NCBI GenBank assembly: GCA_003402375.1
Contig: QFXJ01000005.1
Location: 1-48,013, forward strand
DNA from: Candidatus Nitrotoga sp. CP45
GTDB lineage: Bacteria > Pseudomonadota > Gammaproteobacteria > Burkholderiales > Gallionellaceae
Direction of reading: 5' to 3'
Length of the DNA: 48,013 bases
In this document: positions 28,043-38,094 of the stretch, in pieces
Numbering within the stretch: the stretch's first letter is position 1
Layout: every line of letters begins with the position of its first letter
Notes under the pieces: model-generated
What the model was told of the DNA's origin: nothing
The model's input: the letters and a program-made list of their open reading frames with translations, nothing else
Databases searched by the model: none
Position numbers and translations under genes: made by a program

Positions 28043-29347
28043 ATGAGTGAAGTAAAGGTTAATCGTATTATGAGTAGCAATTCCCCGTTGCAGGCTGTGC
28101 GCGGCATGAATGACATCTTGCCGGAAGAAGCGGGCCTTTGGCTGTGGTTCGAAGATACTGTGCGTGACTGGCTGGAAGGTTATGGTTACCGCAACATTCG
28201 CATGCCGTTGCTGGAACATACTGCGCTTTTCAAACGTGCGATAGGCGAAGTGACCGATATTGTAGAAAAAGAAATGTACAGTTTTGAGGATAGTCTCAAT
28301 GGCGATCAGCTTACGCTTCGCCCCGAAGGTACGGCTTCCTGCGTGCGCGCCGCGCTGCAACACAGCCTGCTATACAATGCGCCGCAACGTTTGTATTACA
28401 GTGGTGCGATGTTCCGCCACGAGCGTCCGCAAAAAGGGCGTTACCGTCAATTTCACCAGATCGGTGTGGAAGCATTAGGCTTCGCTGGTCCGGATATTGA
28501 TGCCGAACAAATTCTGATGTGCGCGCGCCTGTGGCGCAAACTGGGCTTGCGCGATATTACATTGCAGCTTAATACGCTGGGTGATATAGCTTCACGGCAA
28601 CGGCATCGTGCCAAGTTGATAGCCTATTTCGAGCAATACAGTGATGTTCTGGATGCTGATGCAACGCGCCGTTTGCACAGTAATCCACTACGCATCCTCG
28701 ATAGCAAAAATCCGGCTATGCAAGAATTGATCATGGCTGCGCCAAATCTGATGGAGGAATTGGAAGAAGACGCGCTTAAGCATTTCGAAGCGGTACAAAA
28801 AATTCTACACCGCCATGAAGTGGCGTTTGAGGTAAATCCACGTTTAGTGCGCGGGCTGGATTATTATAACCGCACTGTATTCGAATGGGTTACTACTCGC
28901 CTCGGCGCGCAGGGCACTATCTGTGCTGGTGGTCGTTTTGACGGTTTGATTGAGCAAATCGGTGGAAAATCTGCACCAGCTACCGGTTTTGCCATGGGCA
29001 TTGAACGCTTGTTGGCATTGTTGCAGGAAGATGGTATGGACACTCCGCTGGCACCACTAGATGTGTATGTGGTGCATCAAGGCGAAATAGCGGATGGTAT
29101 GGCGAGCTTGGTGGCCGAGCGATTGAGGGATTTTGGGCTGCGCGTTTTGTTGCATTGCAACGGCGGAAGTTTTAAGTCGCAGATGAAGAAAGCAGATGCC
29201 AGCAATGCATGCTTTGCAGTAATCCTCGGTGACAATGAGGTAAGTACTAGGCTGGCCACGCTCAAACCGCTACGCGGTGGCGAACAAATGCAGGTGACAT
29301 TTGACGAACTGCCGGCCAAAATTAATGAACTGATTAAACAAGGATAG
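28043..29347 (+). CDS. hisS: Histidyl-tRNA synthetase
   Basis: HisS charges tRNA-His. The 434-residue class II synthetase shows [12 protein letters not shown] at the start, motif 2 [16 protein letters not shown], the histidine-A segment [13 protein letters not shown], and motif 3 [14 protein letters not shown]. The start may be the ATG at 28043 or the in-frame ATG at 28070, which would leave a 425-residue protein; neither has a strong ribosome site. It lies seven bases upstream of yfgM. Confidence 0.95.
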   Translation: MSEVKVNRIMSSNSPLQAVRGMNDILPEEAGLWLWFEDTVRDWLEGYGYRNIRMPLLEHTALFKRAIGEVTDIVEKEMYSFEDSLNGDQLTLRPEGTASCVRAALQHSLLYNAPQRLYYSGAMFRHERPQKGRYRQFHQIGVEALGFAGPDIDAEQILMCARLWRKLGLRDITLQLNTLGDIASRQRHRAKLIAYFEQYSDVLDADATRRLHSNPLRILDSKNPAMQELIMAAPNLMEELEEDALKHFEAVQKILHRHEVAFEVNPRLVRGLDYYNRTVFEWVTTRLGAQGTICAGGRFDGLIEQIGGKSAPATGFAMGIERLLALLQEDGMDTPLAPLDVYVVHQGEIADGMASLVAERLRDFGLRVLLHCNGGSFKSQMKKADASNACFAVILGDNEVSTRLATLKPLRGGEQMQVTFDELPAKINELIKQG

Positions 29348-29353
29348 AAAAAA

Positions 29354-29992
29354 ATGGCAGCACTCGATTTGCAGGAGCAGGAACAGGTAGATGCGTTTAA
29401 GACATGGTGGAAAGACAATGGTAAATGGCTGTTAATAGCAGTGGCCGTGGCTATAAGCGGTTTTGCTGCGATGCAGGGCTGGCAATTCTATAAAGAAAAG
29501 AAAATGGCTGAAGCCAGTACCTTGTATGCAGAATTGGAAAAACAGCTCTCCAGTAACGATCCCAAGCGTATCAATGATGCCGGGCAAGCAGTGATCGACA
29601 AGTTCGGTTCCACCGCTTACGCGCCGCGGGCAGCTCTGCTGGCAGCACAGGTTAATATTCAAAACAAAGATATTGCGCGCGCTAAAGCACAATTAGAATG
29701 GGTGATCAAACATGCAGACGAGACCGGACTACAGAATTTAGCGCGACTCAAGCTAGCTAGTGTATTGCTGGATGAAAAAAATTACGCTGAGGCACTCAAG
29801 TTGCTGGACGCAAAGCATGCTGAATCCTTCATGGGTTTGTATGCCGATCTTAAGGGCGATGTGCTGAACGCACAAGGTAAGGCTGACGAAGCACGCGCTG
29901 CTTACCAGCTGGCATTAACGAAAACTGATGCCCAGAGTAAGTATCGTATCTTGATTCAAATGAAACTGGATGCGCTTGGAGGCGCTAAATGA
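29354..29992 (+). CDS. yfgM: YfgM-type tetratricopeptide membrane protein
   Basis: YfgM is an inner-membrane protein that works with the PpiD chaperone at the Sec translocon in E. coli. The 212-residue protein has a short cytoplasmic start, one membrane helix (about residues 24-43), and a periplasmic tetratricopeptide-like domain with segments YAELEKQLSS and YADLKGDVLNAQGKADEARAAY. Its stop overlaps the bamB start by four bases. Gene order hisS-yfgM-bamB-der is highly conserved. Confidence 0.87.
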   Translation: MAALDLQEQEQVDAFKTWWKDNGKWLLIAVAVAISGFAAMQGWQFYKEKKMAEASTLYAELEKQLSSNDPKRINDAGQAVIDKFGSTAYAPRAALLAAQVNIQNKDIARAKAQLEWVIKHADETGLQNLARLKLASVLLDEKNYAEALKLLDAKHAESFMGLYADLKGDVLNAQGKADEARAAYQLALTKTDAQSKYRILIQMKLDALGGAK

Positions 29993-31134
29993 TTATTCGC
30001 ATTGCCGGGCTGCTGCTACTTGTAATGCTAGCAGGCTGTTCCACTATATCTGGTTGGTTTAGTAGCAGCGATAAGACCGGCAAGGGGCCAGCAAAGCTGG
30101 TTGAATTCAAGCAGGCTGCCACGTTTAATATGCGCTGGCATCAAAAAATCGGTGGGAGCGGCAATTATATTCTGCAGCCTGCCATAACAAGTGATGCGGT
30201 GTATGCCGCAAATGCCAAGGGAGAATTGTTTCGGCTCGATCCTGTAACAGGAAAACAGGTGTGGCGTGTAAACAGTGGTTTCACTATTTCTGCTGGAGTA
30301 GGGGTGGGCGAAGGTTTAGTGCTGGTCGGAGGTGGGAAGGGTCAATTGGCTGCCTTTGCGGTGGATGGTAAATTACTTTGGAAAACAAAAGTATCCAGCG
30401 AAGTTTTGAATGTAGCAAAAATTGCTGATGGAATTGTGGTGGTGCGCACCGCTGACGGCCGTCTTTCTGGCTTAGATACTACGGATGGCAAACGTCTATG
30501 GTTGTATGAAAACGCTGTACCACCGCTGATTGTGCGCAGCCATGCGGGTGTGGCAATCGAACGTGGCACAGTATTCGCCGGATTTGCCGCCGGTAAATTA
30601 GCGGCAATTAGCTTGGGTTCTGGCATCGTTATATGGGAAACGGTCGTGTCGCAACCGCGTGGCAACACTGAATTGGAGCGCATTAGCGACATTACTAGCT
30701 CGCCAGTGCTAAATGACGAACAGGTTTGTGCAGTAGCGTTTCAAGGGCGTGTAGCATGTTATGGCTTGGCGCAAGGTGATTTGCTATGGAGCCGGGACTT
30801 GCCCAGTGATAAGGGCATAACTCTATCTCATAATTATCTTTATATTACGAATACCAGTGGCGCTGTATTGGCGGTTGATAAAAATAGTGGGAGTTCAGTT
30901 TGGAAAAATGATCAGCTACTCATGCGCCAAACCTCGGCACCCTATGCATTTGGAAATCATCTGATAGTGGGCGACTATGAAGGTTATTTGCATGCGCTGA
31001 GCCGCGAAGATGGCAGCATGGCGGCGAGGCTCAAGACCGATGGTAGCGCCATCTTGATTACCCCGATGGAGTTAGATGGTGGTCTGCTGGTGCAAACACG
31101 AAATGGTAGTTTGTATTCGGTTACCCTCCATTAA
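29989..31134 (+). CDS. bamB: Outer-membrane assembly lipoprotein BamB
   Basis: BamB is a beta-propeller lipoprotein that aids the BamA complex in inserting beta-barrel proteins into the outer membrane. The 381-residue protein has a lipobox MIIRIAGLLLLVMLAGC with the cysteine at residue 17, followed by PQQ-like propeller repeats (for example LDPVTGKQVWRV, LDTTDGKRLWLY, VDKNSGSSVWKN). The length agrees with the family (about 380-390). The ATG overlaps the yfgM stop. Confidence 0.93.
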   Translation: MIIRIAGLLLLVMLAGCSTISGWFSSSDKTGKGPAKLVEFKQAATFNMRWHQKIGGSGNYILQPAITSDAVYAANAKGELFRLDPVTGKQVWRVNSGFTISAGVGVGEGLVLVGGGKGQLAAFAVDGKLLWKTKVSSEVLNVAKIADGIVVVRTADGRLSGLDTTDGKRLWLYENAVPPLIVRSHAGVAIERGTVFAGFAAGKLAAISLGSGIVIWETVVSQPRGNTELERISDITSSPVLNDEQVCAVAFQGRVACYGLAQGDLLWSRDLPSDKGITLSHNYLYITNTSGAVLAVDKNSGSSVWKNDQLLMRQTSAPYAFGNHLIVGDYEGYLHALSREDGSMAARLKTDGSAILITPMELDGGLLVQTRNGSLYSVTLH

Positions 31135-31159
31135 GTTTGCTCCCTATTGAAAGTCTGAA

Positions 31160-32560
31160 ATGTTACCCACACTCGTTTTAATTGGTCGTCCCAATGTGGG
31201 GAAATCCACTTTGTTTAACCGCCTTACACGCAGCCGTGATGCCCTGGTAGCTGATCAACCAGGGCTAACGCGCGACCGTCACTATGGTCGCGGGCGCGTT
31301 GGCGAACGGCCATTTTTGGTCGTGGATACCGGCGGTTTGGAGCCGATCGCCAAGGAAGGTATTTTGTATGAAATGGCTAAACAAACGCGGCAAGCGGTGG
31401 ATGAAGCCGATCTGGTGTTATTCCTGGTTGATGGGCGTCAAGGATTAACCCCGCAAGACAGAATTATTGCCGAGCAATTACGTAAAACTGGGCGTCCTCT
31501 GTTGCTTTTGGTTAATAAGGCTGAAGGGATGCAACGTGCTGCTGTGGTAAATGAATTTTTCGAATTAGGAATAGGCGAGCCGTTGCCTATTTCCTCGGCA
31601 CATGGTGACAATGTAAGTGAAATGGTGGCTCTTGCCCTGGAAGAGTTACCCCTCCAAGTTGAAAGCGAAGAAGATCGTTCTGATCACCCAAAAATAGCTA
31701 TCGTGGGTCGCCCCAATGTTGGTAAATCGACCTTGGTCAATGCGATTCTAGGTGAAGAACGGGTCATTGCCTTCGACCAACCCGGCACCACACGCGACAG
31801 TATTTATATTGATTTTGAACGTGGTGGCAAGCAATACACCATCATCGACACCGCCGGTGTTCGTCGTCGTGGCAAAGTCGACGAAGCAGTCGAAAAATTT
31901 TCTGTAATAAAAACCTTACAAGCGGTAGAAGACGCTAACGTTGTCGTTCTCGTGGTAGATGCGCAACAGACTATTACCGAGCAAGATGCGCATATCGCGG
32001 ATTTTGTTTTACAAGCTGGGCGTGCACTGGTATTAGCGGTAAACAAGTGGGACGGGCTGGATGACTATCAACGTGATACAACTAAACGCGATATTGACCG
32101 TAAGCTACATTTCCTCAGCTTCGCTAAATTGCATTTCATCTCTGCACTTCATGGCAATGGCGTACCGGACATATTGAAATCAGTGAATGAAGCTTATGCC
32201 GCTGCTATGGCCAAACTGCCCACACCTCAGCTCACACGGGTACTTATAGCTGCTGTGGAAAAACAACAGCCTCCACGCTCCCTGTTTCGTCCCAAGATGC
32301 GTTACGCTCATCAAGGTGGCAGCAATCCGCCGCTAATCGTCATTCATGGCAGCGCGCTGGACAAAATACCAGACAGTTACCGCCGTTATCTGGAGCACAC
32401 TTTCTGTGCTGCCTTCAAACTACAAGGCACTCCGCTCAGAATCGAATTTAAGGCAGGCAAAAATCCATTCGCCAATAAGACTCCTCAACCGCTCACTGAA
32501 AGTGAAGAGCGCAGTGCACACCGCGCTCGCATCCGTGGACGCAGGCTATACGGGCGTTAA
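31160..32560 (+). CDS. der: Ribosome-assembly GTPase Der (EngA)
   Basis: Der is an essential GTPase with two tandem G domains that helps assemble the 50S subunit. The 466-residue protein shows two P-loops ([12 protein letters not shown] near residue 8 and [12 protein letters not shown] near residue 182), two NKxD motifs (NKAE and NKWD) and a C-terminal KH-like domain. The tail ends in [10 protein letters not shown]. It closes the conserved block; hfq, which follows der in many betaproteobacteria, is absent and the accessory stretch begins instead. Confidence 0.96.
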   Translation: MLPTLVLIGRPNVGKSTLFNRLTRSRDALVADQPGLTRDRHYGRGRVGERPFLVVDTGGLEPIAKEGILYEMAKQTRQAVDEADLVLFLVDGRQGLTPQDRIIAEQLRKTGRPLLLLVNKAEGMQRAAVVNEFFELGIGEPLPISSAHGDNVSEMVALALEELPLQVESEEDRSDHPKIAIVGRPNVGKSTLVNAILGEERVIAFDQPGTTRDSIYIDFERGGKQYTIIDTAGVRRRGKVDEAVEKFSVIKTLQAVEDANVVVLVVDAQQTITEQDAHIADFVLQAGRALVLAVNKWDGLDDYQRDTTKRDIDRKLHFLSFAKLHFISALHGNGVPDILKSVNEAYAAAMAKLPTPQLTRVLIAAVEKQQPPRSLFRPKMRYAHQGGSNPPLIVIHGSALDKIPDSYRRYLEHTFCAAFKLQGTPLRIEFKAGKNPFANKTPQPLTESEERSAHRARIRGRRLYGR

Positions 32561-32871
32561 CCCAAGCTTGATAGCATATTGTATTTTGATTTTTATCAAT
32601 TAATTACATTGCTTTTTTAAAAATAATGTAAAGATTGTGTTAGGTAACGTTACACGTGAAAAATCTGCAACTATTGATCCGGCCTGATTTATCCGCGACT
32701 CATGTATGAGAGACACTCGTGCAAGTCAATAAATGCAAGTTCTATGAGCAATTTAAACTGGGTGACTCACGGATAAATCGGGCCGAGTCTATAAATGGTT
32801 ATTGAAGAGCGAACGTTGATCCAGCCGCAATTATCGCGATAAAAATTTCTGAATTACGCAACCAAAAAAAC
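32561..32871. other. Intergenic region after der
   Basis: The region holds the inverted-repeat element at 32681-32784 and the AT-rich upstream area of the beta-helix gene. There is no clear intrinsic terminator for der and no gene. Confidence 0.4.
32681..32784. repeat. 104-bp inverted-repeat element
   Basis: Arms starting GGCCTGATTTATCCGCGACTC (32681-32701, quoted in part) and the reverse complement of 32764-32784 agree at 18 of 21 positions. Inside, CTCAT and ATGAG form a second small hairpin near 32699-32710. It has no coding capacity and no clear target duplication. It marks the junction between the conserved der block and the accessory region. Confidence 0.6.
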
Positions 32872-34191
32872 ATGTTTTGTATTTTCTTACGACACATAGT
32901 TTTTCTCCTCTTGCTTCCGTGCAGTTCAATGTTACAGGCCGCCAGCATCGTTACAGCGGGCGCTGATAACTATCGTGAGTTGCTTTTGCGGCTGGAACCA
33001 GGCGATACCCTTCTGCTACAGCCCGGCGTTTACAAAAAAGGTTTGCCCGTGCACCAGCTACAGGGGAACAAGGACAAACCCATCATCATCATGGGCCAGA
33101 CCAATGGCCCTTTACCTGTTTTTTCGGCAAGGTCTGGACACAATACAATCAGCATCATTAACGCCAGTTACATTGTTATCCGTAATTTGGAACTGGACGG
33201 GCAGGGCGTTGCAGTGGACGGCGTAAAATGCGAAGGACACGCTGACTGGGCGCACCACATCACGCTTGAAAATCTGGTTATTAATGGTCATGGCAATAAC
33301 CAACAAACTGTGGGCATTTCAACAAAGTGTCCCGCGTGGAACTGGATTATCCGAAATAACACCATTTGGGGTACCGGCACGGGAATCTATCTCGGCAACT
33401 CCGACGGCAACGCACCATTTGTAGGGGGATTGATTGAGCACAATTTAATCACTGACACTATTGGATACAACTTGCAAATCAAGCACCAAAATGCTCGACC
33501 ACAAATTCCGGGCATGCCCAGCGAGCCGAGCATCACAATCATCCGACACAATGTTTTTAGCAAGGAGAAGGGCGCAGCTGCCGGACCATTAGCTCGGCCT
33601 AATGTGCTCGTGGGGCACTGGCCCGTAAAAGGGAGTGGATCGAAAGATACTTACGAAATCTATGGCAACTTCTTCTATCTAAACCCTACCGAAGCGCTCT
33701 TTCAGGGGGAAGGGAACATTGCCCTGTATAACAACCTTTTCGTCAACGGTCATGGGGATGCGATCAGAATTCAGCCACACAATGATATACCACGCGCTAT
33801 ACATATTTTCTACAATACTATTGTTACCCCTGAAACCGGCATTTCAATCATATCAGGGCAGGGCAGTGAAAATTATGTTCAACACGTTTCAGCTAATATG
33901 ATCTTTGCTTCTAAACCTATTGCTGCCAAATCGCAGGAATCCAATACCATTGGCAAAAAAGAAGATGCGGTTGATTATCTAGTAAAGCCATTTGCCCCAT
34001 TAGGCGCTATGAATCTTTACCCAAAAGTAACAAATATTAAATCCCATCCGGTTAACACCAGCAATTTTCGCGTCTTTAAGGACTGGGATATAGACTTTAA
34101 CAAGCGCAAGCGGAATGAATTCTCCCGTGGAGCTTATGGTGGCGAGGGTATAAATTCTGGCTGGTTACTGCAAATCGAACGCAAACCATGA
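32872..34191 (+). CDS. Exported parallel beta-helix protein, possibly polysaccharide-lyase-like
   Basis: The 439-residue protein has an N-terminal signal sequence ending near LQAAS (residue 24) and then repeated short strands typical of right-handed parallel beta-helices: YIVIRNLELDGQGV, HITLENLVINGHG, WIIRNNTIWGTG, LIEHNLITDT, IYGNFFYLNP and LYNNLFVNGHG. The opening pattern LLRLEPGDTLLLQPGVYK resembles the start of chondroitinase-B/alginate-lyase-like domains (PL6), but no catalytic residues can be assigned from sequence. It may bind or degrade polysaccharide outside the cell. The ATG lacks a ribosome site. It stands alone between two intergenic gaps. Confidence 0.75.
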   Translation: MFCIFLRHIVFLLLLPCSSMLQAASIVTAGADNYRELLLRLEPGDTLLLQPGVYKKGLPVHQLQGNKDKPIIIMGQTNGPLPVFSARSGHNTISIINASYIVIRNLELDGQGVAVDGVKCEGHADWAHHITLENLVINGHGNNQQTVGISTKCPAWNWIIRNNTIWGTGTGIYLGNSDGNAPFVGGLIEHNLITDTIGYNLQIKHQNARPQIPGMPSEPSITIIRHNVFSKEKGAAAGPLARPNVLVGHWPVKGSGSKDTYEIYGNFFYLNPTEALFQGEGNIALYNNLFVNGHGDAIRIQPHNDIPRAIHIFYNTIVTPETGISIISGQGSENYVQHVSANMIFASKPIAAKSQESNTIGKKEDAVDYLVKPFAPLGAMNLYPKVTNIKSHPVNTSNFRVFKDWDIDFNKRKRNEFSRGAYGGEGINSGWLLQIERKP

Positions 34192-34251
34192 TTCAATTTT
34201 GACGCCAAGTGGTAACTGCTATTGCAGTTAGATTGTGTACCCAAATCTTTT

Positions 34252-35100
34252 TCATTTAGCAATTGCGTATCCGGATTTAAGCCGCTTAGCTTGATACATT
34301 GCTTTGTCTGCGCTCTTAATCAAATCGTCCGCAGATATGCCATTTTTGGGGAAAATTGAAATCCCAATGCTTGCCCTTATTACAAGGTCGTGTGTACCTA
34401 TATTGCATGGCTTTTGAATAGCTTTAATAATTTTTTTTGCGACCAACGTGGCGTCTCGACTGTTGTTAATCTCCATCAGCAAGTACAAAAATTCATCACC
34501 GCCGTGGCGGCTGACTGTATCGTCAACACGGGTAGTCTCCTTGAGTCGCTGCGAGATGGTCTGCAACACAGTATCTCCTGCATCGTGCCCATACAAATCA
34601 TTAATACTCTTGAATTCATCCAGATCCACAAACATGACTGCGAGATTCCAGCCGTGTCGAATTGCTTGCTCCAAGCCATGTTCAAGTCTGTCATTAAAAA
34701 GTACGCGGTTGGGGAGGCCAGTTAAAGGATCGTGAAACGCAGCATGGCGCGCAGATTGCTCTTGTGCTTTTACCAAAATTAACTGGTGTTCTAATCTCTC
34801 CCTCTCTAGGATTTCCTCCTCTAGCGCATTATTAACAACTGTCAGTTGTTCCGCTACATCTAGCACTTTTAGTTCAACTTCTTCGCTTTTTTCAAGAGCT
34901 TTTTCAACCTCTACGGGTTGCTCTTGTTCTGCAAGTACTGGCTTAAGTGCAATGTTTACACCTGACAATTCTTCCGCACACTCCACTACAGCGACTTTTA
35001 TTTGTTCACTATGAGCCAGCGTGTGAGGTAACGATGGGAGAATTTTAGATTTTTTTGTCAATTGTCCAAACTTAGCTTGATCATTTCTATTTGATTTCAT
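34252..35100 (-). CDS. Diguanylate cyclase (GGDEF domain)
   Basis: This 282-residue protein makes cyclic di-GMP. The C-terminal GGDEF domain (about residues 115-280) has DPLTGLPNR, the substrate/metal segment VDLDEFKSINDLYGHDAGD and the intact signature RHGGDEFLYLL. Upstream is an acidic coiled-coil region rich in Glu and Val (about residues 35-105) and no membrane segment, so it may be activated through dimerisation. No RxxD inhibitory site is obvious. The ATG at 35100 is chosen; an in-frame TTG at 35118 is possible. With the EAL regulator 1.7 kb away it suggests local c-di-GMP signalling. Confidence 0.88.
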   Translation of the reverse strand: MKSNRNDQAKFGQLTKKSKILPSLPHTLAHSEQIKVAVVECAEELSGVNIALKPVLAEQEQPVEVEKALEKSEEVELKVLDVAEQLTVVNNALEEEILERERLEHQLILVKAQEQSARHAAFHDPLTGLPNRVLFNDRLEHGLEQAIRHGWNLAVMFVDLDEFKSINDLYGHDAGDTVLQTISQRLKETTRVDDTVSRHGGDEFLYLLMEINNSRDATLVAKKIIKAIQKPCNIGTHDLVIRASIGISIFPKNGISADDLIKSADKAMYQAKRLKSGYAIAK

Positions 35101-35360
35101 AAGCTTTATTATTTCCAATAAATATTTGAAATAATATCATTCCAAACCAAGCTCATCTGTTCGCAAACACACAGATCAGAAACAGAGAAAAACAGACACA
35201 TCAGCTGGATTTTTCAGCGTGTCCGGCAAGCCGCACAAGTTGGCACAATGGTGTTAATTTTTACAATCAGCGCCTTGAGCGACGAAAAATTCCTAGACCC
35301 TAGACAGGGGTTTTTATGGAATTATACTTCGCATAATGTATATTATGTAAAATTATGGAA

Positions 35361-35639
35361 TTATTTTTTAGGAAGGTTAAAAAGAGTTTTTTGGGCACTT
35401 TCCAAATGCGCATTCCAAAATCGTTCCTCCGCTTTTTTGTTCTTCAAGTTCACCATATGGCGACATAAAAGCCGGATTAACTCACCATCGACGCCTTCAC
35501 TTTGGAGGCGTTTTTTTTCGGCTGCAATATAGCGATATCGCTTACGAATTCTGACAAAGTCAAAGCCCCGCGCATAACGAAGATACCAATAGTGGTTACG
35601 AATGGCAGCAGACCACTCAAGATACTGGTAAAAGTCCAT
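35361..35639 (-). CDS. Small basic protein coupled to the FRG-domain gene
   Basis: This 92-residue protein is rich in Tyr, Trp, Phe, Arg and Lys (MDFYQYLEWSAAIRNHYWYLRYARGFDF read in parts) and ends KTLFNLPKK. It starts three bases after the stop of the FRG-domain gene with no ribosome site of its own, suggesting translational coupling. I do not recognise a family. It could be a partner or regulator of the FRG protein or an independent small gene; its coding status rests on the close spacing and non-random composition. Confidence 0.5.
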   Translation of the reverse strand: MDFYQYLEWSAAIRNHYWYLRYARGFDFVRIRKRYRYIAAEKKRLQSEGVDGELIRLLCRHMVNLKNKKAEERFWNAHLESAQKTLFNLPKK

Positions 35640-35642
35640 AAT

Positions 35643-36320
35643 TTATTTATATTGGACATTCCACATATCCTGTATATCGTGTGAAATTGCATCCATGCCC
35701 GGAAAAATGAAATTTCTACGAATACCATATGTATTAAGCATGGAGCGCATATCATTTATCATCGAGTCTTTTAATACCCATCTCTCAAGCATGAAAGGAT
35801 CAAAAATACTCGCAGGGTTGTGGTGCACTGTAAATAAACCCAACTGTGTAGCGATTCTGGACGCTGTATGTCTTGGCCTATACAAGCAATCTTTTGTTAT
35901 TGAAAAAGGTGACTCATCGCAATCGGCGCACTCAATTGAAAATTCATTCATAACATATATGACTGCGTCCTCTACATTGACGAGTCTATTATATTGACAT
36001 GCAAAGTAAGCAGCTACTAATGGATTTTGTGTCCAGTCAAGCAATCTAGTTGGAAGACCATGATGTTGAGCAAGAGCGAGCCATCCCCAACTATCAGTAG
36101 GTTCAAATGCTACATGTGGAAGTGAAAGTCGCTTAAATTCTTCAAGAATACTAACTTCTCTATTAAATACGTTAACATCGTTATGGATAGAATGGCGACC
36201 AAACTTGCATCGAAGTGAATACGTAGATTTGTCTTCCCCGCGAAAGATTGGGCTATTAACTTGAACTCGATGTGCATGTTCATGGAATTCAGAAACTGTC
36301 GAAATTCCAATTGTGTCCAT
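35643..36320 (-). CDS. FRG-domain protein
   Basis: The 225-residue protein matches the FRG domain: a FRGE segment near residue 27 ([14 protein letters not shown]), then [25 protein letters not shown] near residues 88-112 (read in parts), which is the family hallmark. FRG proteins are of unknown biochemical function and are common in mobile and defence-associated regions. The AT-rich composition differs from the GC-rich signalling genes beside it, pointing to transfer. The stop is three bases from the start of the 92-residue gene. Confidence 0.8.
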   Translation of the reverse strand: MDTIGISTVSEFHEHAHRVQVNSPIFRGEDKSTYSLRCKFGRHSIHNDVNVFNREVSILEEFKRLSLPHVAFEPTDSWGWLALAQHHGLPTRLLDWTQNPLVAAYFACQYNRLVNVEDAVIYVMNEFSIECADCDESPFSITKDCLYRPRHTASRIATQLGLFTVHHNPASIFDPFMLERWVLKDSMINDMRSMLNTYGIRRNFIFPGMDAISHDIQDMWNVQYK

Positions 36321-36347
36321 ACTATGTACTCTTTACTTTCTATTAAA

Positions 36348-36831
36348 TTAAAAAGGACATGGTCTCACAAATTTTCCATCATGAAATTGAGGAGCAGTGC
36401 CAGAAATCCATATATTTCCTATGTCTTCATCCGCCCATATCTTCATTTCAACAATCCCCTGCTCTACCACCGCATCCCGCGCCTCCCGAAGCGCATCAAT
36501 AAAGCTTGTGGCACCTAACCCAGAATTTAATGCACTTAATGGGCTCTATGCCCCTTGTATGCCAATAGCGCTTTGCACCTTTGGCAGAATTTTCGAAATC
36601 TTTATGTATATATTTTGTGAGATAGCCGGCTAACTTGTCAGACTTCCAAACCGCGCCCTTGCCGCCCCAATAGCGCGATGGTGCACGAACGTTAACAGCA
36701 CCTTTTGACTTTTCGCTAAGTGGAATTTCGTGAATACCAGGTATTCGCGACGCCCCTACCGGGTCACTTCGTGATCGCGTTCCGAGTCCGAGGCAACCTG
36801 ATCCAATCTGAATGCGACTCTTGATTTTCAT
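36348..36831 (-). pseudogene. Frameshifted phage/plasmid-type replication protein remnant
   Basis: One frame (ATG at 36831) contains GAVNVRAPSRYWGGKGAVWK followed by SDKLAGYLTKYIHKDF and AKRYWHTRGI, a pattern like the C-terminal part of rolling-circle replication initiators of filamentous phages and small plasmids. That frame degenerates near 36530, and a second minus-strand frame then carries GATSFIDALREARDAVVE, MKIWADEDIGNIWISGTAP and ends at a TAA at 36348-36350. I read this as one broken gene with a +1 shift, lacking its N-terminal nuclease domain. The first 30 residues of the upstream frame look unrelated. The ATG overlaps the stop of the EAL gene, probably by chance. Confidence 0.5.
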
Positions 36832-38054
36832 CTACTGATGTCATTGGCGAACCCGTTGCGCACCCGCTCTTCCCAGACATCCATCCAACCGGGCAAATCC
36901 CCAGCCGGCATGGGCCGGGAGATGAACGCCCCCTGAGCGAGATCGCATCCCGTACGGAACAGGAGATCCCAATCATCCCGGTCTTCGACTCCTTCGGCCA
37001 CGACCTCCATGCCCAATTGTCTTGCCAGAGCCAGGCTGGCGTCGTACATCGCCCGTAACGTCTCAACAGTCCAGGCGCGGTGCACGAAGCCTTGGTCGAT
37101 TTTAAGTTCATCGAAGGGAATGTCGCGTAACTGGGCCAAGGAAGAATGTCCGGTGCCGAAATCGTCGATTGAAAGGCGAAAGCGCTTCAGACGCAGTCGG
37201 GTCAGGATTTCGAGCGGAATCCGCGCATCCCCCATTAGCTGGCTTTCCGTCACTTCCAGCACGATTTGTTGCGGCGGTATGCCTGTCTTGGCGGTGAGTC
37301 CAGTAACAAAATCCAAAAAATCCAGGGACGCCAAGCTGTCCATAGCCACGTTGACGGACACCCGCAACACCAGTCCTGCGTCCTGCCAGGCTTTGGCCTG
37401 GGCCAGCGCGTTGGCGAGCACTACCCGGGTCAGGTCGTCGATCAAACCGTTCGCTTCAGCTACGCCGATGAACTGATCGGGTGGCACCATCCCGTGAACG
37501 GGATGGTGCCACCGCACCAGGGTCTCTACGCCCACCAGCTTGCCGGTGGCAACCGCCACCTTGGGTTGATAGTAATTAACAAGCTCGCCGTTGTTGATGG
37601 CAGCACGTACCTCGTCCGCGCCGTAAACTTTCTGCACCACCTGAGGGCTGTCCAGCGAGGAAGGTACCCACTTTTCCAATAATGCGGACAACGCCTCCGG
37701 TTTGACGGGTTTTTGTATATGGCCAAGCACTGTGATTTTATGAGCCTTTACCAGTTTCTCGACTGTTTGCAGCATCCGTTCATCCTCACCGCTGATCAGA
37801 ATGAGACTGCCGGTATAGTTTCGTTCAACCAGGTGGCGTACGAATTCGATCCCGTCCATTTCCGGCATATTAAGATCCAGTAAGATCAGGTTCGGCCGCG
37901 TATCCACGCCATCTACCCGATCCAGGGCGGCTTGCCCGCTTTCACAGAGCGCAACCGAGGTGAACCCCTGGTTTGCCAGCATGCGGGCCAGCAACTTGAG
38001 CATGAATGGCTCGTCGTCGAGCATCAGAATTTTTACCATAGGTCTTTCAATCAT
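36828..38054 (-). CDS. Response regulator with EAL c-di-GMP phosphodiesterase domain
   Basis: The 408-residue protein has an N-terminal receiver domain (phospho-acceptor aspartate in LILLDLNMPEMDG near residue 60, acidic pocket LDDEPF, conserved lysine in QKPVKP) and a C-terminal EAL domain (about residues 150-400). EAL motifs are present in variant form: ETLVRWHHP for the EAL signature, SVNVAMDSL, LEVTESQLM, LSIDDFGTGHSS, KIDQGFV and VVAEGVED, so phosphodiesterase activity is likely. The ATG at 38054 follows GGGAGAAAAGGTG; a GTG at 38057 is adjacent. It lies 40 bases downstream of the hybrid kinase on the same strand. Confidence 0.92.
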   Translation of the reverse strand: MIERPMVKILMLDDEPFMLKLLARMLANQGFTSVALCESGQAALDRVDGVDTRPNLILLDLNMPEMDGIEFVRHLVERNYTGSLILISGEDERMLQTVEKLVKAHKITVLGHIQKPVKPEALSALLEKWVPSSLDSPQVVQKVYGADEVRAAINNGELVNYYQPKVAVATGKLVGVETLVRWHHPVHGMVPPDQFIGVAEANGLIDDLTRVVLANALAQAKAWQDAGLVLRVSVNVAMDSLASLDFLDFVTGLTAKTGIPPQQIVLEVTESQLMGDARIPLEILTRLRLKRFRLSIDDFGTGHSSLAQLRDIPFDELKIDQGFVHRAWTVETLRAMYDASLALARQLGMEVVAEGVEDRDDWDLLFRTGCDLAQGAFISRPMPAGDLPGWMDVWEERVRNGFANDISR

Positions 38055-38094
38055 CACCTTTTCTCCCTAATCTTTGCACGCCACGAAATTGTAT

